64,000 nt of DNA, taken from Desulfonatronum lacustre DSM 10312 (lineage in GTDB: Bacteria > Desulfobacterota > Desulfovibrionia > Desulfovibrionales > Desulfonatronaceae). A model generated the notes under the pieces. It saw nothing but the letters and a program-made list of their open reading frames with translations, was not told where the DNA came from and searched no databases. Where the stretch lies: positions 2,015,213 to 2,079,212 of the forward strand of contig NZ_KI912608.1 in NCBI RefSeq assembly GCF_000519265.1. The letters run 5' to 3'. This document shows, piece after piece, positions 42,671 to 52,171 of the stretch. The translations under genes and the position numbers were made by a program. Numbering within the stretch: position 1 is the stretch's first letter; every line of letters starts with the position of its first letter.

Positions 42671-44917
42671 CTACCGCCGCAACAGAACAGCCACGTCCAG
42701 AGGACCGAACAGCATCCGATCCATATCCGTGTTGCCTGTCGGCAAGACATGCGGCGCGAGCTGCATATAAGGATGCAGATGACGCAACTCGACGTCAGAA
42801 AACCCGCAATGGTGTCCCGTAAACTCCAGGAGCGGGCCCGGCAAGGGTTTGAAGTGCGAGGGGTCCAGATGAAACAGGCAGGCCCCCACTTGCAGATTCT
42901 CGGCGTTGGGCGTCTCGAAGATGGCGAGTCCGCCGGGGCGCAGCACCCTGTGGGTCTGACGGAATATCCCCAGGACCCTATCAAAAGGCAGATGCTCCAG
43001 CAGATGAAATCCGCTCACCAGCCCGACCGAGGCCCGCGGCAGGCTCAGAAGGTGGTCCAGGGCATCGCGGTGGACGACATCGAGCCCCATGTTCCGGCAC
43101 TGCTGGAGCAGTTCCTGATCCCGGTCCACTCCCAGGGCCGCTAAAAAACCCTCCGCCCGCAGCAATTCCAGCCATTCTCCCCGGCCGCACCCCAAGTCCA
43201 CCGCGGCGACATCCGGCCCGAAGGTCGTCAGCAGATTCCGGATATCTTCCTGATAGGCGTCGCGTAGGCGTCGTGCGATCTCCTCTCGTGATCCGCGAAA
43301 GCGGTCCTCGAACGCGGCGTAAAATCCGCGAGACGGTTTTGAGGCGATCTCCGCTTCGTCCGGTTTCAAGGCCTCTCCCGCTTCCGCCAAAGTGGTGGGC
43401 TCCTGCTCCGGCCCCTCCGGATTCGGGGATCGGGGAGCCTTGGACAGATCGCCGCGTTCCAGGGCCGCGGCTATTTCGGACAGTCGCCGGCGATGGATTC
43501 GCCCCACCGCCTCGGGTGAAAAATGCGCCGCCACCCACTGCTCGGCCCGTCTTCCGGTTGCCGCGCCGATCTCCGGATTAGCGGCCAAGCGCAACATCAT
43601 CCCGGCCAGGGCCTCGACCCGCGGTTCGGCCCACCACTCCCCGGCCGGGTAGGGGCCGTGCGCCTGTTCCAGCATGCTGCGTCCGCAGGGGATGGGAAAG
43701 CTGATCCCCTTCCGGATGAAGTCACGGCTTCCGGACCAGGGGGTGGCAAGAACCGGCTTGCCCAGAGCCATGGCTTCGACCATGCCCAACCCGAACCCTT
43801 CGGAACGGTGCGTGGAAACGTAGGCGTCGCAAACCGCCTGCAAGCGGGTCATCTCCGCCCGGCTCACGTGTCGGTCCATGAGCATGATGCCCGGATGCTC
43901 CGCGCACAGTGCGGTCAGTCTGGCGAGTTCCTCCGGGTGTTTCGCGCCGTTGTGCGTCTTGACCACCAGGATGCGGCGTTGTTCGGAAACATCAAAAGCC
44001 ATCCGGAACGCCCGAATCGCGGCCATGGGATTCTTGCGCTCCAACTCGGAATGAAAATCCAGGCTGCACAGAAAAATATAGGCTCCCTCGGGCAGACCGA
44101 ATTCAGCCCGGTTCGCCCCCCGCGGAGCATCCGCGGCAACGGCATGGGGCGCCAGGCTCACCGGTTTGGGCACGGCCGCGACCACGGCGTCGTACACAAA
44201 CCGCGTCGGTGTCCAGACTTCGTCGCACCAGTCGAAAAAGCGTCGCCAGGCGTCCGGAAGGCGGGGCAATTCCCAGTTGAAATAGAATATATTGTACCGA
44301 CCCGGCAAAAAATCAGGGCCCAGACGCTCCGGAATCAAATCTACATAGCGGGGATCCAGGTGAAATATGCTCACGTCGTAAAGCGAGCCGGAATCCGGAA
44401 TCGCCGTTGCATGCGCGGAACGGGCATGCTCCGGCAGTTCCTCGGGAAACGGTACGACGCGCACCGGTATCCCGGCGGCCTCCAGAATCCGCACCGCGGA
44501 CCGGGCCCCCTCGGCCACCCCGAAGTCATAATCCACCCAGCCGACCACGTTCACCCCGAATCCGGCGGGAAGCTCGGCCTGCTTGTCCGCGACCGGACTC
44601 CTGTCGGTACCGTCGCCCAGGGCTTCGAACTCCACCAGCCGTTGCAAGGCCTCCGCACGCAGACGCATCCCCTGGAGACCGGAGTGGGCGGCATGACGCT
44701 CCTTTCCGAACTCCCCTTCCAGATACGTCAGGCGATGCTCCAAGCGGTCCAGTTGCTCCCGCTGCACGGCGCTCTCCACGAGCAAGGCCCGCACCGCGGA
44801 GATCAGTTCGTTCCCCAATGCCCGATACGGGCGAAAAAACGGACGCAGCCGGGACGGCGCCCGGGAAGGACGGGCCAACAATTCGTCAATGCGATGCAAA
44901 TACTCCAGAATTTTCAA
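42671..44917 (-). CDS. Bifunctional GT4 glycosyltransferase - SAM methyltransferase
   Basis: 748 aa. After an N-terminal helical region, residues ~115-470 form a GT-B glycosyltransferase (FHLDPRYVDLIPERLGPDF, CSLDFHSELERKNP, STHRSEGFGLGMVEAMALGKPVLATPWSG). Residues ~530-740 are a class I methyltransferase (VAAVDLGCGRGEWLELL, SGFHLLEHLPFDRVLGIFRQ, LRPGGLAIFETPNAENL). It overlaps wzt by 4 bp. By analogy with WbdD in ABC-type O-antigen systems, it may add a terminal sugar and methylate it to stop chain growth, making the tag read by Wzt. That role is inference. Confidence 0.88.
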   Translation of the reverse strand: MKILEYLHRIDELLARPSRAPSRLRPFFRPYRALGNELISAVRALLVESAVQREQLDRLEHRLTYLEGEFGKERHAAHSGLQGMRLRAEALQRLVEFEALGDGTDRSPVADKQAELPAGFGVNVVGWVDYDFGVAEGARSAVRILEAAGIPVRVVPFPEELPEHARSAHATAIPDSGSLYDVSIFHLDPRYVDLIPERLGPDFLPGRYNIFYFNWELPRLPDAWRRFFDWCDEVWTPTRFVYDAVVAAVPKPVSLAPHAVAADAPRGANRAEFGLPEGAYIFLCSLDFHSELERKNPMAAIRAFRMAFDVSEQRRILVVKTHNGAKHPEELARLTALCAEHPGIMLMDRHVSRAEMTRLQAVCDAYVSTHRSEGFGLGMVEAMALGKPVLATPWSGSRDFIRKGISFPIPCGRSMLEQAHGPYPAGEWWAEPRVEALAGMMLRLAANPEIGAATGRRAEQWVAAHFSPEAVGRIHRRRLSEIAAALERGDLSKAPRSPNPEGPEQEPTTLAEAGEALKPDEAEIASKPSRGFYAAFEDRFRGSREEIARRLRDAYQEDIRNLLTTFGPDVAAVDLGCGRGEWLELLRAEGFLAALGVDRDQELLQQCRNMGLDVVHRDALDHLLSLPRASVGLVSGFHLLEHLPFDRVLGIFRQTHRVLRPGGLAIFETPNAENLQVGACLFHLDPSHFKPLPGPLLEFTGHHCGFSDVELRHLHPYMQLAPHVLPTGNTDMDRMLFGPLDVAVLLRR

Positions 44918-46386
44918 GACGCTGCTCCTGTTGCGCGTTTTTCGCCCCCCAGACTGTTTGGGGCCGGGCTTTCATGCAAACCGCCGTCCCAGCCGCCCAC
45001 CGTCTGGGCCAGAGCGTTGCACACCCCGGCCCACAGCGGTGCGCCGGGGCGGCGCAGCACCTCGAAACGCCGCTGATCATGGGCGTAGAACAAGTGCTCG
45101 GCATAAGCGTTCTCTCCGCGTCGTCCATTGGCCAACCCCACGGTGATGCTGTATTCGCCGGGGGTAAAGGGCAGCCAGAGATAAAAACCGGCCGCCCAGA
45201 CCGTCCCGGACGCGGCAGGGGGCAGGACTTCGCCCAGGGTGTGGCTGGAGGCCTCGTACAGGACCATGCCCCGGCGATCCCGGATCTTGATTCCCAAAGC
45301 CGGGTCGTCCAGGTCGCGGCGGCAATGAAACCCGGCCAGGAGATACATCCAATCCCCGTTGACCAGAGAAGACCGTGCCTGGCCCTGTTCGTCGAAGATG
45401 CGCACAAAAGCCGGAACCACGACGTCATTGTCGGCGACGTCCCGCGAGGCCTCGCTCATGCACCGGGAAAGCAGGCTCTTGACCAGATCCGGGTCAAAGC
45501 GTCGCTCCACCAGGTCTTGGTAGCGCCCGGGCGGGGCCGCATGCAGCTCTCCGGCCGGAATTTGCCTGGCGGACTGCTCCAGGGCCTGGACGCGTTCATA
45601 GTCATAGATATCCACGGCCTCCCGGGCCGATCCCCAGAAGGCCGTCCGCCCTTGGCGGAGCAGCAAGGCCCGGTCGCAGAGTTCCAGGACCGCCGAGGAA
45701 TCGTGGGAGACGAAAAGCAGGGTCCCGCCTCGCTCTCGGAACCGGTGCAGCCGTTCATAGCATTTTTGCACGAAGAAAATGTCCCCCACGGCCAAGGCCT
45801 CGTCCACGATCAGCACGTCCGGGTCCACCGCGGTCTGGACGGCGAAGGCCAAGCGCATGACCATGCCGGAGGAGTAGGTTTTCACGGGATGATCGATGAA
45901 TGTCCCGATGTCCGCGAACCGCACGATGTCCGGATACCGCGCCTCGATTTCATGTCCTTCCAGGCCGAGGATGGCCGCGTTGAGCAGGACGTTTTCCCGA
46001 CCCGTGAATTCCGGATTGAAGCCGCTGCCCAGTTCCAGCAGGGCCGCCACCCGGCCGGTCACCCGAGCCGTGCCCGCGCTGGGTTGCAGGATGCCCGCGA
46101 TGATCTGCAGCAACGTCGACTTGCCCGAGCCGTTCCGCCCGATGATCCCGACGGACTCTCCCGGGCGCACCTCCATGGTCACGTCTTCCAAAGCCTGAAA
46201 GTCGTCGAAGCAGGCGCTCGAGGCCTGGATCATGCGCCGGCCTGCCACGCCGCCCAGCAATTCCCCTGCCCTGTGCAACAAGGGGCCTTTCAAGCGGGCG
46301 GCCGGACTTCGCCAAAGCCGGTAGGCCTTGCTCACGCCGACTACCTGGATCGAGTAGTCCGTCTGGATCGGATCCTCTGTACGCAT
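44914..46386 (-). CDS. wzt: O-polysaccharide ABC transporter ATPase Wzt with sugar-binding domain
   Basis: 490 aa. The ATPase has Walker A GRNGSGKST (83-91), the ABC-2 glycan-exporter features LELGSGFNPEFTGRENV, signature YSSGMVMRLAFA, Walker B VLIVDEALAVGD and H-loop VSHD. A ~160-residue C-terminal beta domain (from ~320; GIKIRDRRGMVLYEASS...WLPFTPGEYSITVGLANG) matches the carbohydrate-binding domain of Wzt proteins, which recognises the capped non-reducing end. It lies one base after wzm and overlaps the GT-methyltransferase gene by 4 bp. Confidence 0.94.
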   Translation of the reverse strand: MRTEDPIQTDYSIQVVGVSKAYRLWRSPAARLKGPLLHRAGELLGGVAGRRMIQASSACFDDFQALEDVTMEVRPGESVGIIGRNGSGKSTLLQIIAGILQPSAGTARVTGRVAALLELGSGFNPEFTGRENVLLNAAILGLEGHEIEARYPDIVRFADIGTFIDHPVKTYSSGMVMRLAFAVQTAVDPDVLIVDEALAVGDIFFVQKCYERLHRFRERGGTLLFVSHDSSAVLELCDRALLLRQGRTAFWGSAREAVDIYDYERVQALEQSARQIPAGELHAAPPGRYQDLVERRFDPDLVKSLLSRCMSEASRDVADNDVVVPAFVRIFDEQGQARSSLVNGDWMYLLAGFHCRRDLDDPALGIKIRDRRGMVLYEASSHTLGEVLPPAASGTVWAAGFYLWLPFTPGEYSITVGLANGRRGENAYAEHLFYAHDQRRFEVLRRPGAPLWAGVCNALAQTVGGWDGGLHESPAPNSLGGEKRATGAAS

Positions 46387-46387
46387 G

Positions 46388-47236
46388 CTACATCACATCC
46401 GCGAATCCGGCCCGGGTGCGCTGAAACCACCAGAAGCCGATAGCGGCCGCGATTGTGGCCACCAAGCTGTAGATGCCCAGGGCGAACCAGTCCGGAGGCC
46501 GTCCCCAGATCAGCACCTCCCGGGCCTGCTCAATGATCACGGTCAGCGGATTGAGCAAAAGCATGGTTCGGTAAGGCTGCGGGACCGCATCCACCGGATA
46601 GAGCACCGGGGCCAGGAAAAGGAGAACCATGGTCAGTACGCCGGTCACCTGGGCGATGTCCCGGGCATAGACCCCCAAGGCGGCCAAAAACCACCCCATG
46701 CCCAGCATCAACACCAGCAGGGGCGCCAGGACCAGGGGCAGGAAAAGGATGGTCCAGTGAAGAAAGCCGTGCAGCAGGAAGAACAACCCCAGCAAAACCG
46801 CCAGAGCCGTTGCCGCGTGGAACAGGGCCGAGCCCAAAGCCACCCAGACCAGGATATCCAGGGGGAAGATGACTCGCTTGACATAATTTGAATTGCCCAG
46901 CACCAGGCCCGGAGCCCGGTTGAAGACTTCGGCGAACAGGCCGTGCACGATGAGCCCGGCAAAAAGAATCACCGCGAATTCGCCCTTGCCCCCCTGGGCT
47001 TCCCCCCCCCAGCGAGACTGGAAGACGACGCCGAAGACAAAAGTGTACACGCCGAGCATCAGAATGGGCAGCAACAAAGACCAGACCACTCCCATCAGCG
47101 AGCCCCGGTACCGGGCCGCCACCTCCCGCCAGGTCATCTGCCGGATCAGGCTGCGGTGCCGCCAGAAATTGCCCAGCGCGAATTTCAGGGTTGCACTGCC
47201 GGGCCGACCGGCCGGAACAATAGTCGTATCACGCAT
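46388..47236 (-). CDS. wzm: O-polysaccharide ABC transporter permease Wzm
   Basis: 282 aa ABC-2 type inner-membrane permease. The amphipathic N-terminus has IRQMTWREVAARYRGSLMGVVWSLL, diagnostic of Wzm/TagG/KpsM. About six helices follow (ILMLGVYTFVFGVVFQS, VALGSALFHAATALAVLLGLFF, ILFLPLVLAPLLVLMLGMGWFLAALGVYARD). The late segment LTMVLLFLAPVLYPVDAVP is typical. The ATG at 47236 has a weak ribosome site and longer in-frame starts exist. It pairs with Wzt to export lipid-linked polysaccharide. Confidence 0.93.
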   Translation of the reverse strand: MRDTTIVPAGRPGSATLKFALGNFWRHRSLIRQMTWREVAARYRGSLMGVVWSLLLPILMLGVYTFVFGVVFQSRWGGEAQGGKGEFAVILFAGLIVHGLFAEVFNRAPGLVLGNSNYVKRVIFPLDILVWVALGSALFHAATALAVLLGLFFLLHGFLHWTILFLPLVLAPLLVLMLGMGWFLAALGVYARDIAQVTGVLTMVLLFLAPVLYPVDAVPQPYRTMLLLNPLTVIIEQAREVLIWGRPPDWFALGIYSLVATIAAAIGFWWFQRTRAGFADVM

Positions 47237-47436
47237 TGAACGCTCGTATTTTTCGGATTCCCGGCGCAAAGCGCGGTTCTGCCGGGTGCGCTGGCTATCG
47301 CCCAACCACTCCGGACTTGTCAAACCTTTCACTTGACCAGTCCCCGCGGTCTGCACTACCCACACCGTCGACGGCATCGGCCTCCCCCCCGAACCGGAGG
47401 CCCGCGGTCAAACCCCCGACTCCCGGAACCACCCCC

Positions 47437-49740
47437 ATGACCTTCCACATCATTCTCTGTACCTACAATCCCCGCCCCGAATATCTCCGGGAGCAACTGG
47501 CTTCGCTTACGGCGCAAACGCACCAGGACTGGACCTGCCACATTCTGGACGACCAGAGCGGCCCCGAATCCTTGGCCTCGACCCGGGCCGCGGCCGGAAC
47601 AGACTCCCGCTTCACGCTCCATCCCGGCATGGAACGCCTGGGCGTGTTTCACAATTTCGAACGCGGGCTGACCCTGGTCCCGGATCAAACCGACCTGATC
47701 TGCTATTGCGACCAGGACGACATCTGGGAACCGGACAAACTTGAGACCCTACACAAGACGTTCGCCGATCCGGAGATCATCCTGGCCCACAGCGACCTCT
47801 GCCTTGTGGACGCCCAAGGCCGTGAAACCCACCCTTCCTGCTTCGGATACGAACACCGCAACGTGGACGGGATCACCCTGCCGGCCCTGGTCCTGCGCAA
47901 TTGCGTCACCGGCTGCACCGCGGCCTTTCGTTCGGAATTGGTGCCGTATTTGCTGCCCTTTCCCGGCCAGGGCGTTCACCCGCTGTTTCACCACGACCTG
48001 TGGACCGCGCTGATCGCCATCCAGCACGGCCGCATTGCCGTCATCAAACGACCACTGGTCCGCTATCGCCAGCACGGCAACAACATCATCGGAGCGGAGC
48101 CCCGTCTCCGGCTGAACCTGGGTGCGCGCCTGCGTGACGCCGTGGGGGCCTGGCGGCTGCGTGAAACCATCATCCGGCACTTGCTGGCCCACTGTGACGC
48201 CGCCCAAAAGGCCCGCCCCAATGCTCCGGCGCCGTGTCCGTCGAATCCGGAGCTGGAGGAAATGCGCTCCTGGCTGCAGGGTCGGTTCCTCAGCCTGCCC
48301 CAGCTCCGGCTGCTGGCCGGCATGGCGTGGCGCCGGGACCCCAATTTGGGACTTGCCGGACGTATCACCTTGGGCAAGGCCGTGGCCGGCATGAGCTTCG
48401 TACCGGCCCTTTATCGGGTTTCCCGACAGGCCCTGCGCCTGCTTTGGCAGGTTTGCACGGATGCGGCGGTGCGTCACCGCGTGTTGGCCGGCATGGACCA
48501 GATCTGTTCCCCCTCCGAGATATTGGTGGCCGACGCCTCCGCGCCCCAGGACGGTCGGATCGAAACCGTGCTGCCGGTCACCTGCAGGCCCATGCGGGTC
48601 ATGGGCCTGGACAACGCCCCGGGGGCCTTGAACGTGTTGGTGCCCGGCCTGGTGCCCGAGCACGTCTTCGGCGGCGTGGCCACGGCGGTCAAGCTGGCTC
48701 TGGCCTTGGCCGACCAAGGGCTGCGCATCCGCCTGGTCTCCTCCGACGGCCCTCTTGCCGCCGCGGACCGGCCGCGTATCCGCGACTTTCTGGCTCGTCG
48801 CTTCAATGTCGACCACCAGATCCTGGACCAGGTGGAAATTCTGGACGCCACGGCCTACGCCCCGGTGCACGGGCTTTCCAAAAACGACACGTTTCTGGCC
48901 ACGGCCTGGTGGACCGCCGTCAAGATCCGGGAAACATCCGCCCGGCATCCCTTTGTTCAAAAACGCTTCGTCTATTTGATACAGGACTACGAACCGGGGT
49001 TTCACCCCTGGTCCGACGACTACGCCCTTGCGCAAGCCACCTACGGCTACAATTGCATCCCGGTGACGAACACCACGCTGCTGGCTGACTTTCTGGAACA
49101 AAACACCGCCCTGCGACCTGATCCGGAACTGATCCTGGGCCCAGAAATCGACTGGAGTTCGTTTCACCCGGCCTCGGCCGAAGATATTGCCGGGCGCGCC
49201 AAACGCCGTGTTTTCGTCTACGGCCGCCCCAGTGTGCCCAGAAACCTGTTTCGCACCGTCCTCGCCGGACTGGGCGGATTCATTCTGGACCAGGGCCTGG
49301 ACGCCGACAAACTGGAAGTGGTCAGCGCCGGCCAACCGCACGCCCCGCTGATCTTGGAGAACGGGATCGTCATGCGCTCCCTGGGCAAACTGGACATGGC
49401 CGGGTACGCCGCCGAACTCCGCGCCTCGGACCTGGGCCTCTCCCTGATGCTTTCCCCCCACCCCAGCTACCCGCCGCTGGAAATGGCCGCATCCGGCATG
49501 GTGGTCGTGACCAACCGCTTTGCCAATAAAAACCTGGACTACACGCCCAACCTGCTGTGCTGCGAACCGGAACCCGAAGACTTGGCCCGGACCCTGGGCC
49601 ATGCGTGGTCACGACTGGACGACGTCTCCACCCGGATCAACGCCAGTGGCCTCCGTCCGGACCTGGGCCGCTCCCTGGGCCAGGTGGCCGAAGCCCTGGC
49701 CCGACGACTCAAACCACCATCCTCAACACACCTTGCCTGA
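47437..49740 (+). CDS. Fused GT2 - WsaF-like glycosyltransferase
   Basis: 767 aa. The N-terminal ~240 residues are GT2 (FHIILCTYNPRPEYLREQLAS, HILDDQSGPESL, YCDQDDIWEPDKLE with the DxD, VTGCTAAFRSEL). A helical linker leads to a second GT-B-like domain (~390-760) with features of WsaF-type rhamnosyltransferases: FGGVATAVKLALALADQG, LIQDYEPGFHPWSDDYALAQATY and SLMLSPHPSYPPLEMAASGMVVVTN. WsaF acts on S-layer glycans in Geobacillus. It is divergent from wzm across ~200 bp. It probably extends the exported polysaccharide; the two activities are inferred. Confidence 0.85.
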   Translation: MTFHIILCTYNPRPEYLREQLASLTAQTHQDWTCHILDDQSGPESLASTRAAAGTDSRFTLHPGMERLGVFHNFERGLTLVPDQTDLICYCDQDDIWEPDKLETLHKTFADPEIILAHSDLCLVDAQGRETHPSCFGYEHRNVDGITLPALVLRNCVTGCTAAFRSELVPYLLPFPGQGVHPLFHHDLWTALIAIQHGRIAVIKRPLVRYRQHGNNIIGAEPRLRLNLGARLRDAVGAWRLRETIIRHLLAHCDAAQKARPNAPAPCPSNPELEEMRSWLQGRFLSLPQLRLLAGMAWRRDPNLGLAGRITLGKAVAGMSFVPALYRVSRQALRLLWQVCTDAAVRHRVLAGMDQICSPSEILVADASAPQDGRIETVLPVTCRPMRVMGLDNAPGALNVLVPGLVPEHVFGGVATAVKLALALADQGLRIRLVSSDGPLAAADRPRIRDFLARRFNVDHQILDQVEILDATAYAPVHGLSKNDTFLATAWWTAVKIRETSARHPFVQKRFVYLIQDYEPGFHPWSDDYALAQATYGYNCIPVTNTTLLADFLEQNTALRPDPELILGPEIDWSSFHPASAEDIAGRAKRRVFVYGRPSVPRNLFRTVLAGLGGFILDQGLDADKLEVVSAGQPHAPLILENGIVMRSLGKLDMAGYAAELRASDLGLSLMLSPHPSYPPLEMAASGMVVVTNRFANKNLDYTPNLLCCEPEPEDLARTLGHAWSRLDDVSTRINASGLRPDLGRSLGQVAEALARRLKPPSSTHLA

Positions 49741-49864
49741 TTTCAACCCAAAACATGTCCCGGCTCTTTGCGTCATTTTGAACGCAAAACAGAATTAATC
49801 CGCGCTGGATTTCCGAGCTTCGCGGGCATGAACCATGGCGGAAAGAGAGCCAATTAGCCCCCCC

Positions 49865-49894
49865 TTGACATGCTCGGCTAAACCGCCGTATTTA
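49865..49894 (+). promoter_or_regulatory. Candidate promoter and long AT-rich leader of the S-layer-like gene
   Basis: TTGACA at 49865-49870, an 18-bp spacer and TATTTA at 49889-49894. The surrounding gene-free stretch 49741-50158 is markedly AT-rich (runs of A and T around 49975-50010), in contrast to its neighbours. This implies a leader of about 260 nt before the strong ribosome site. No ORF, tRNA or repeat was recognised in it. Confidence 0.55.
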
Positions 49895-50158
49895 ATTTCA
49901 ATATCAAACGTCACATATCCCGAAAACACCCAACATGGCTGCTTTTTATTCATTTATTTCAGAGAATAGGGGCAAAAAAAAATATTAAAAAAACGGAGAT
50001 GGCTCTCTTGCTTTTTTTAAAAGCTTCAGATAATCATGCCGCTAAGTCGCTCCAATCATGGGTGGTGAGGACGATTTTTTCCCAGTCGTGTGCAAGGGAT
50101 AGTGGGCGAAAGTATTTTGTATGTTTTAGTTTTTTTCAACTTTAAAGGAGGAAGGTTT

Positions 50159-52090
50159 ATGAGCATTCTACAGGACATGATCATGTTTGATCAAACGTAC
50201 TACCTCAATCAAAACCCGGACGTGAAGGCAGCGTATCTCAGTGGACAGGTTGATCCGTGGGAACACTATGTTCTCTTCGGCGGCAAAGAACTGCGTGCCC
50301 CGAATGCCGTTTTCAACCCTGAGTACTACCTGCTCCAAAACCCTGACGTCATCCAGGCCGTGGCTTCCGGGCAATTTGCCAATGCGTTCCACCACTTCTA
50401 CACCTATGGCCTGATCGAAGGTCGTGTTCCGTCCGAGGCCTACGCCGATTTCGACGCAGACACCTATCTTGCCGCGAACCCGGACGTGAAGGAAGCCATC
50501 GAATCCGGCGCGTTCGCAGGTAGCGCCTTCTTTCATTTCGTCGAGTACGGCTATGACGAAGGACGTCCTGGCGGCATTACTCCTTCGACCCCCGGTCAAA
50601 CCTTCACGCTCACTACTGGTGTGGACACCGAAACCGGCACCGCCGGCAACGACATTTTCAATGCTCCCCTGGCAGGTACGGGCGTGAACACCCTGACCGA
50701 TTTCGACGATCTGGACGGCGGCATGGGACGCGATACCCTCAATGCCCGGCTTGTTGATGACGTCGATAATGTCAGCCTTGCCAACATCGAAGTTCTCAAT
50801 TTCCGCGCTTCAGACGATGCAACGGTTGATGCCGCCAATTTCTCCAACGTGGAAGAAATCTGGAGCGACCGCTCAACCGCTGATTTGCAGATCAACAACC
50901 TTGGCGAAGCCGTGACCATCGGTTTGAACAGAGTAGCCGATGCACAATCCTTCACTGTGGGGTACGCTGCTACAGGTATTGCTGCTGACCTTCAAAATGT
51001 TGTCATCACTGACTCCGGCGCAGAAAGCGCACCAGTAACCTTGGAGATAGTCAATCCCTCAATAGGAATGGCCATTAACTCCACCGGGACGGAAAACTTC
51101 TTGATCCTCGGGGCTAACTTGAATGTCGTCGAAAACCTTGAACTGAGTGGCGCCGCAGACTTGACCCTGTCTGGTAACGACGATTTCGTCAGCCTCAAAG
51201 ATCTTGACGCCTCGGCAATGACCGGCGACCTGAGCATTGCCGTTACTGATGCTCTTATCGGGGCCACTGACGTTGAACTGGTCGGCGGTGCAGGGGACAA
51301 TGACACGCTGGTCCTTGCAGATACGGCAAACGGTTTGGATGCTCTGGACTTCGACAACGTGTCCGGATTTGAAGTGCTGGGTTTCGGCTCGGATGTCACG
51401 CTTGCTGCTGACGACACACTTGACCTGGCTGACACTGGCTTCAACAATGTCGTCTTTCAGGGTGACCTTGTTGGCGGTGGATCTACGCTGGCTATCAACG
51501 GCCTTGAGTCCGGAGCGGCCATTACGTTCGAGGGAGATGTCACTAATATCAACTTGGACCTCGACATCGAAGGCACATTGACCCTGAACTTTGAAGCTGA
51601 TGCAGATATCCTTGGTTTTTTTGCTGCGGATCTCGAAGTTCTGGTTCTTGCAGGTGAAGGAACTGTTGATATCGTCCTTGGCGACGGAACGGATGGGGTT
51701 GAGAGCCTGACGACCATCGACATGATTGATTTCGAAGGGATACTCAACATCGACGCTGCAGGCGCAGTGTATGGTGAAGATGTGACCATCATGATCGGCG
51801 AAGGCGTTGAGCTCAACTACACAGCCGGTGCCACCGATATTCAGGAGATCTTCCAGTTCCACGGCGACGATATCGGCGACATCACCATTGATGATTTCGT
51901 TGCCGGCGTCGGCGGCAATGCAGACCGCCTTGACTTCTCGCAGTTCGCCGCTGTCACGTCTCTGGCTAACCTGACTATTGCTTTTGATGGTACAGATTCC
52001 ACCGTCGTTGCCAAAAACGACGAGTTTGATGGTACAATTACTGTAAACGGTGTCGACCTTAGTGCTGACGCAGTGAACTTCATCTTCTAA
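50159..52090 (+). CDS. Large acidic S-layer-like/RTX-type surface protein
   Basis: 643 aa from the ATG preceded by AAAGGAGGAAGG, an unusually strong site. There is no signal peptide and no cysteine, and the protein is very acidic: hallmarks of a type I secretion substrate. The N-terminal ~130 residues are three NPDV repeats (YYLNQNPDVKAAYLSG..., YYLLQNPDVIQAVASG..., YLAANPDVKEAIESG...), the same domain as the subtilase tail. The rest is beta-rich repetitive sequence (DTETGTAGNDIFNAPL, DDLDGGMGRDTLNARL, ELVGGAGDNDTLVLAD) with RTX-like GGxGxD traces. The C-terminus is hydrophobic (NGVDLSADAVNFIF). It has its own promoter and terminator and lower GC. S-layer identity is inferred from this and from the adjacent SapC. 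Confidence 0.82.
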   Translation: MSILQDMIMFDQTYYLNQNPDVKAAYLSGQVDPWEHYVLFGGKELRAPNAVFNPEYYLLQNPDVIQAVASGQFANAFHHFYTYGLIEGRVPSEAYADFDADTYLAANPDVKEAIESGAFAGSAFFHFVEYGYDEGRPGGITPSTPGQTFTLTTGVDTETGTAGNDIFNAPLAGTGVNTLTDFDDLDGGMGRDTLNARLVDDVDNVSLANIEVLNFRASDDATVDAANFSNVEEIWSDRSTADLQINNLGEAVTIGLNRVADAQSFTVGYAATGIAADLQNVVITDSGAESAPVTLEIVNPSIGMAINSTGTENFLILGANLNVVENLELSGAADLTLSGNDDFVSLKDLDASAMTGDLSIAVTDALIGATDVELVGGAGDNDTLVLADTANGLDALDFDNVSGFEVLGFGSDVTLAADDTLDLADTGFNNVVFQGDLVGGGSTLAINGLESGAAITFEGDVTNINLDLDIEGTLTLNFEADADILGFFAADLEVLVLAGEGTVDIVLGDGTDGVESLTTIDMIDFEGILNIDAAGAVYGEDVTIMIGEGVELNYTAGATDIQEIFQFHGDDIGDITIDDFVAGVGGNADRLDFSQFAAVTSLANLTIAFDGTDSTVVAKNDEFDGTITVNGVDLSADAVNFIF

Positions 52091-52110
52091 ATCGTTTTTA
52101 CCATAGAACG

Positions 52111-52140
52111 AAAAAAGGGAGGCTTCTGCCTCCCTTTTTT
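52111..52140 (+). terminator. Rho-independent terminator of the S-layer-like gene
   Basis: A perfect stem, GGGAGGC-TTCT-GCCTCCC, flanked by six A and six T, 20 bases after the stop. It is the clearest terminator in the window and fits a highly expressed monocistronic gene. Confidence 0.95.
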
Positions 52141-52171
52141 ATGACATTCAGCCTAGCATGGGAGTCACGTC

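Noticed and set aside
47749..49602. 617-codon minus-strand open frame over the GT2-WsaF gene
   Set aside because: Antisense shadow with low-complexity Gly/Gln/His composition; the plus strand has clear glycosyltransferase motifs.
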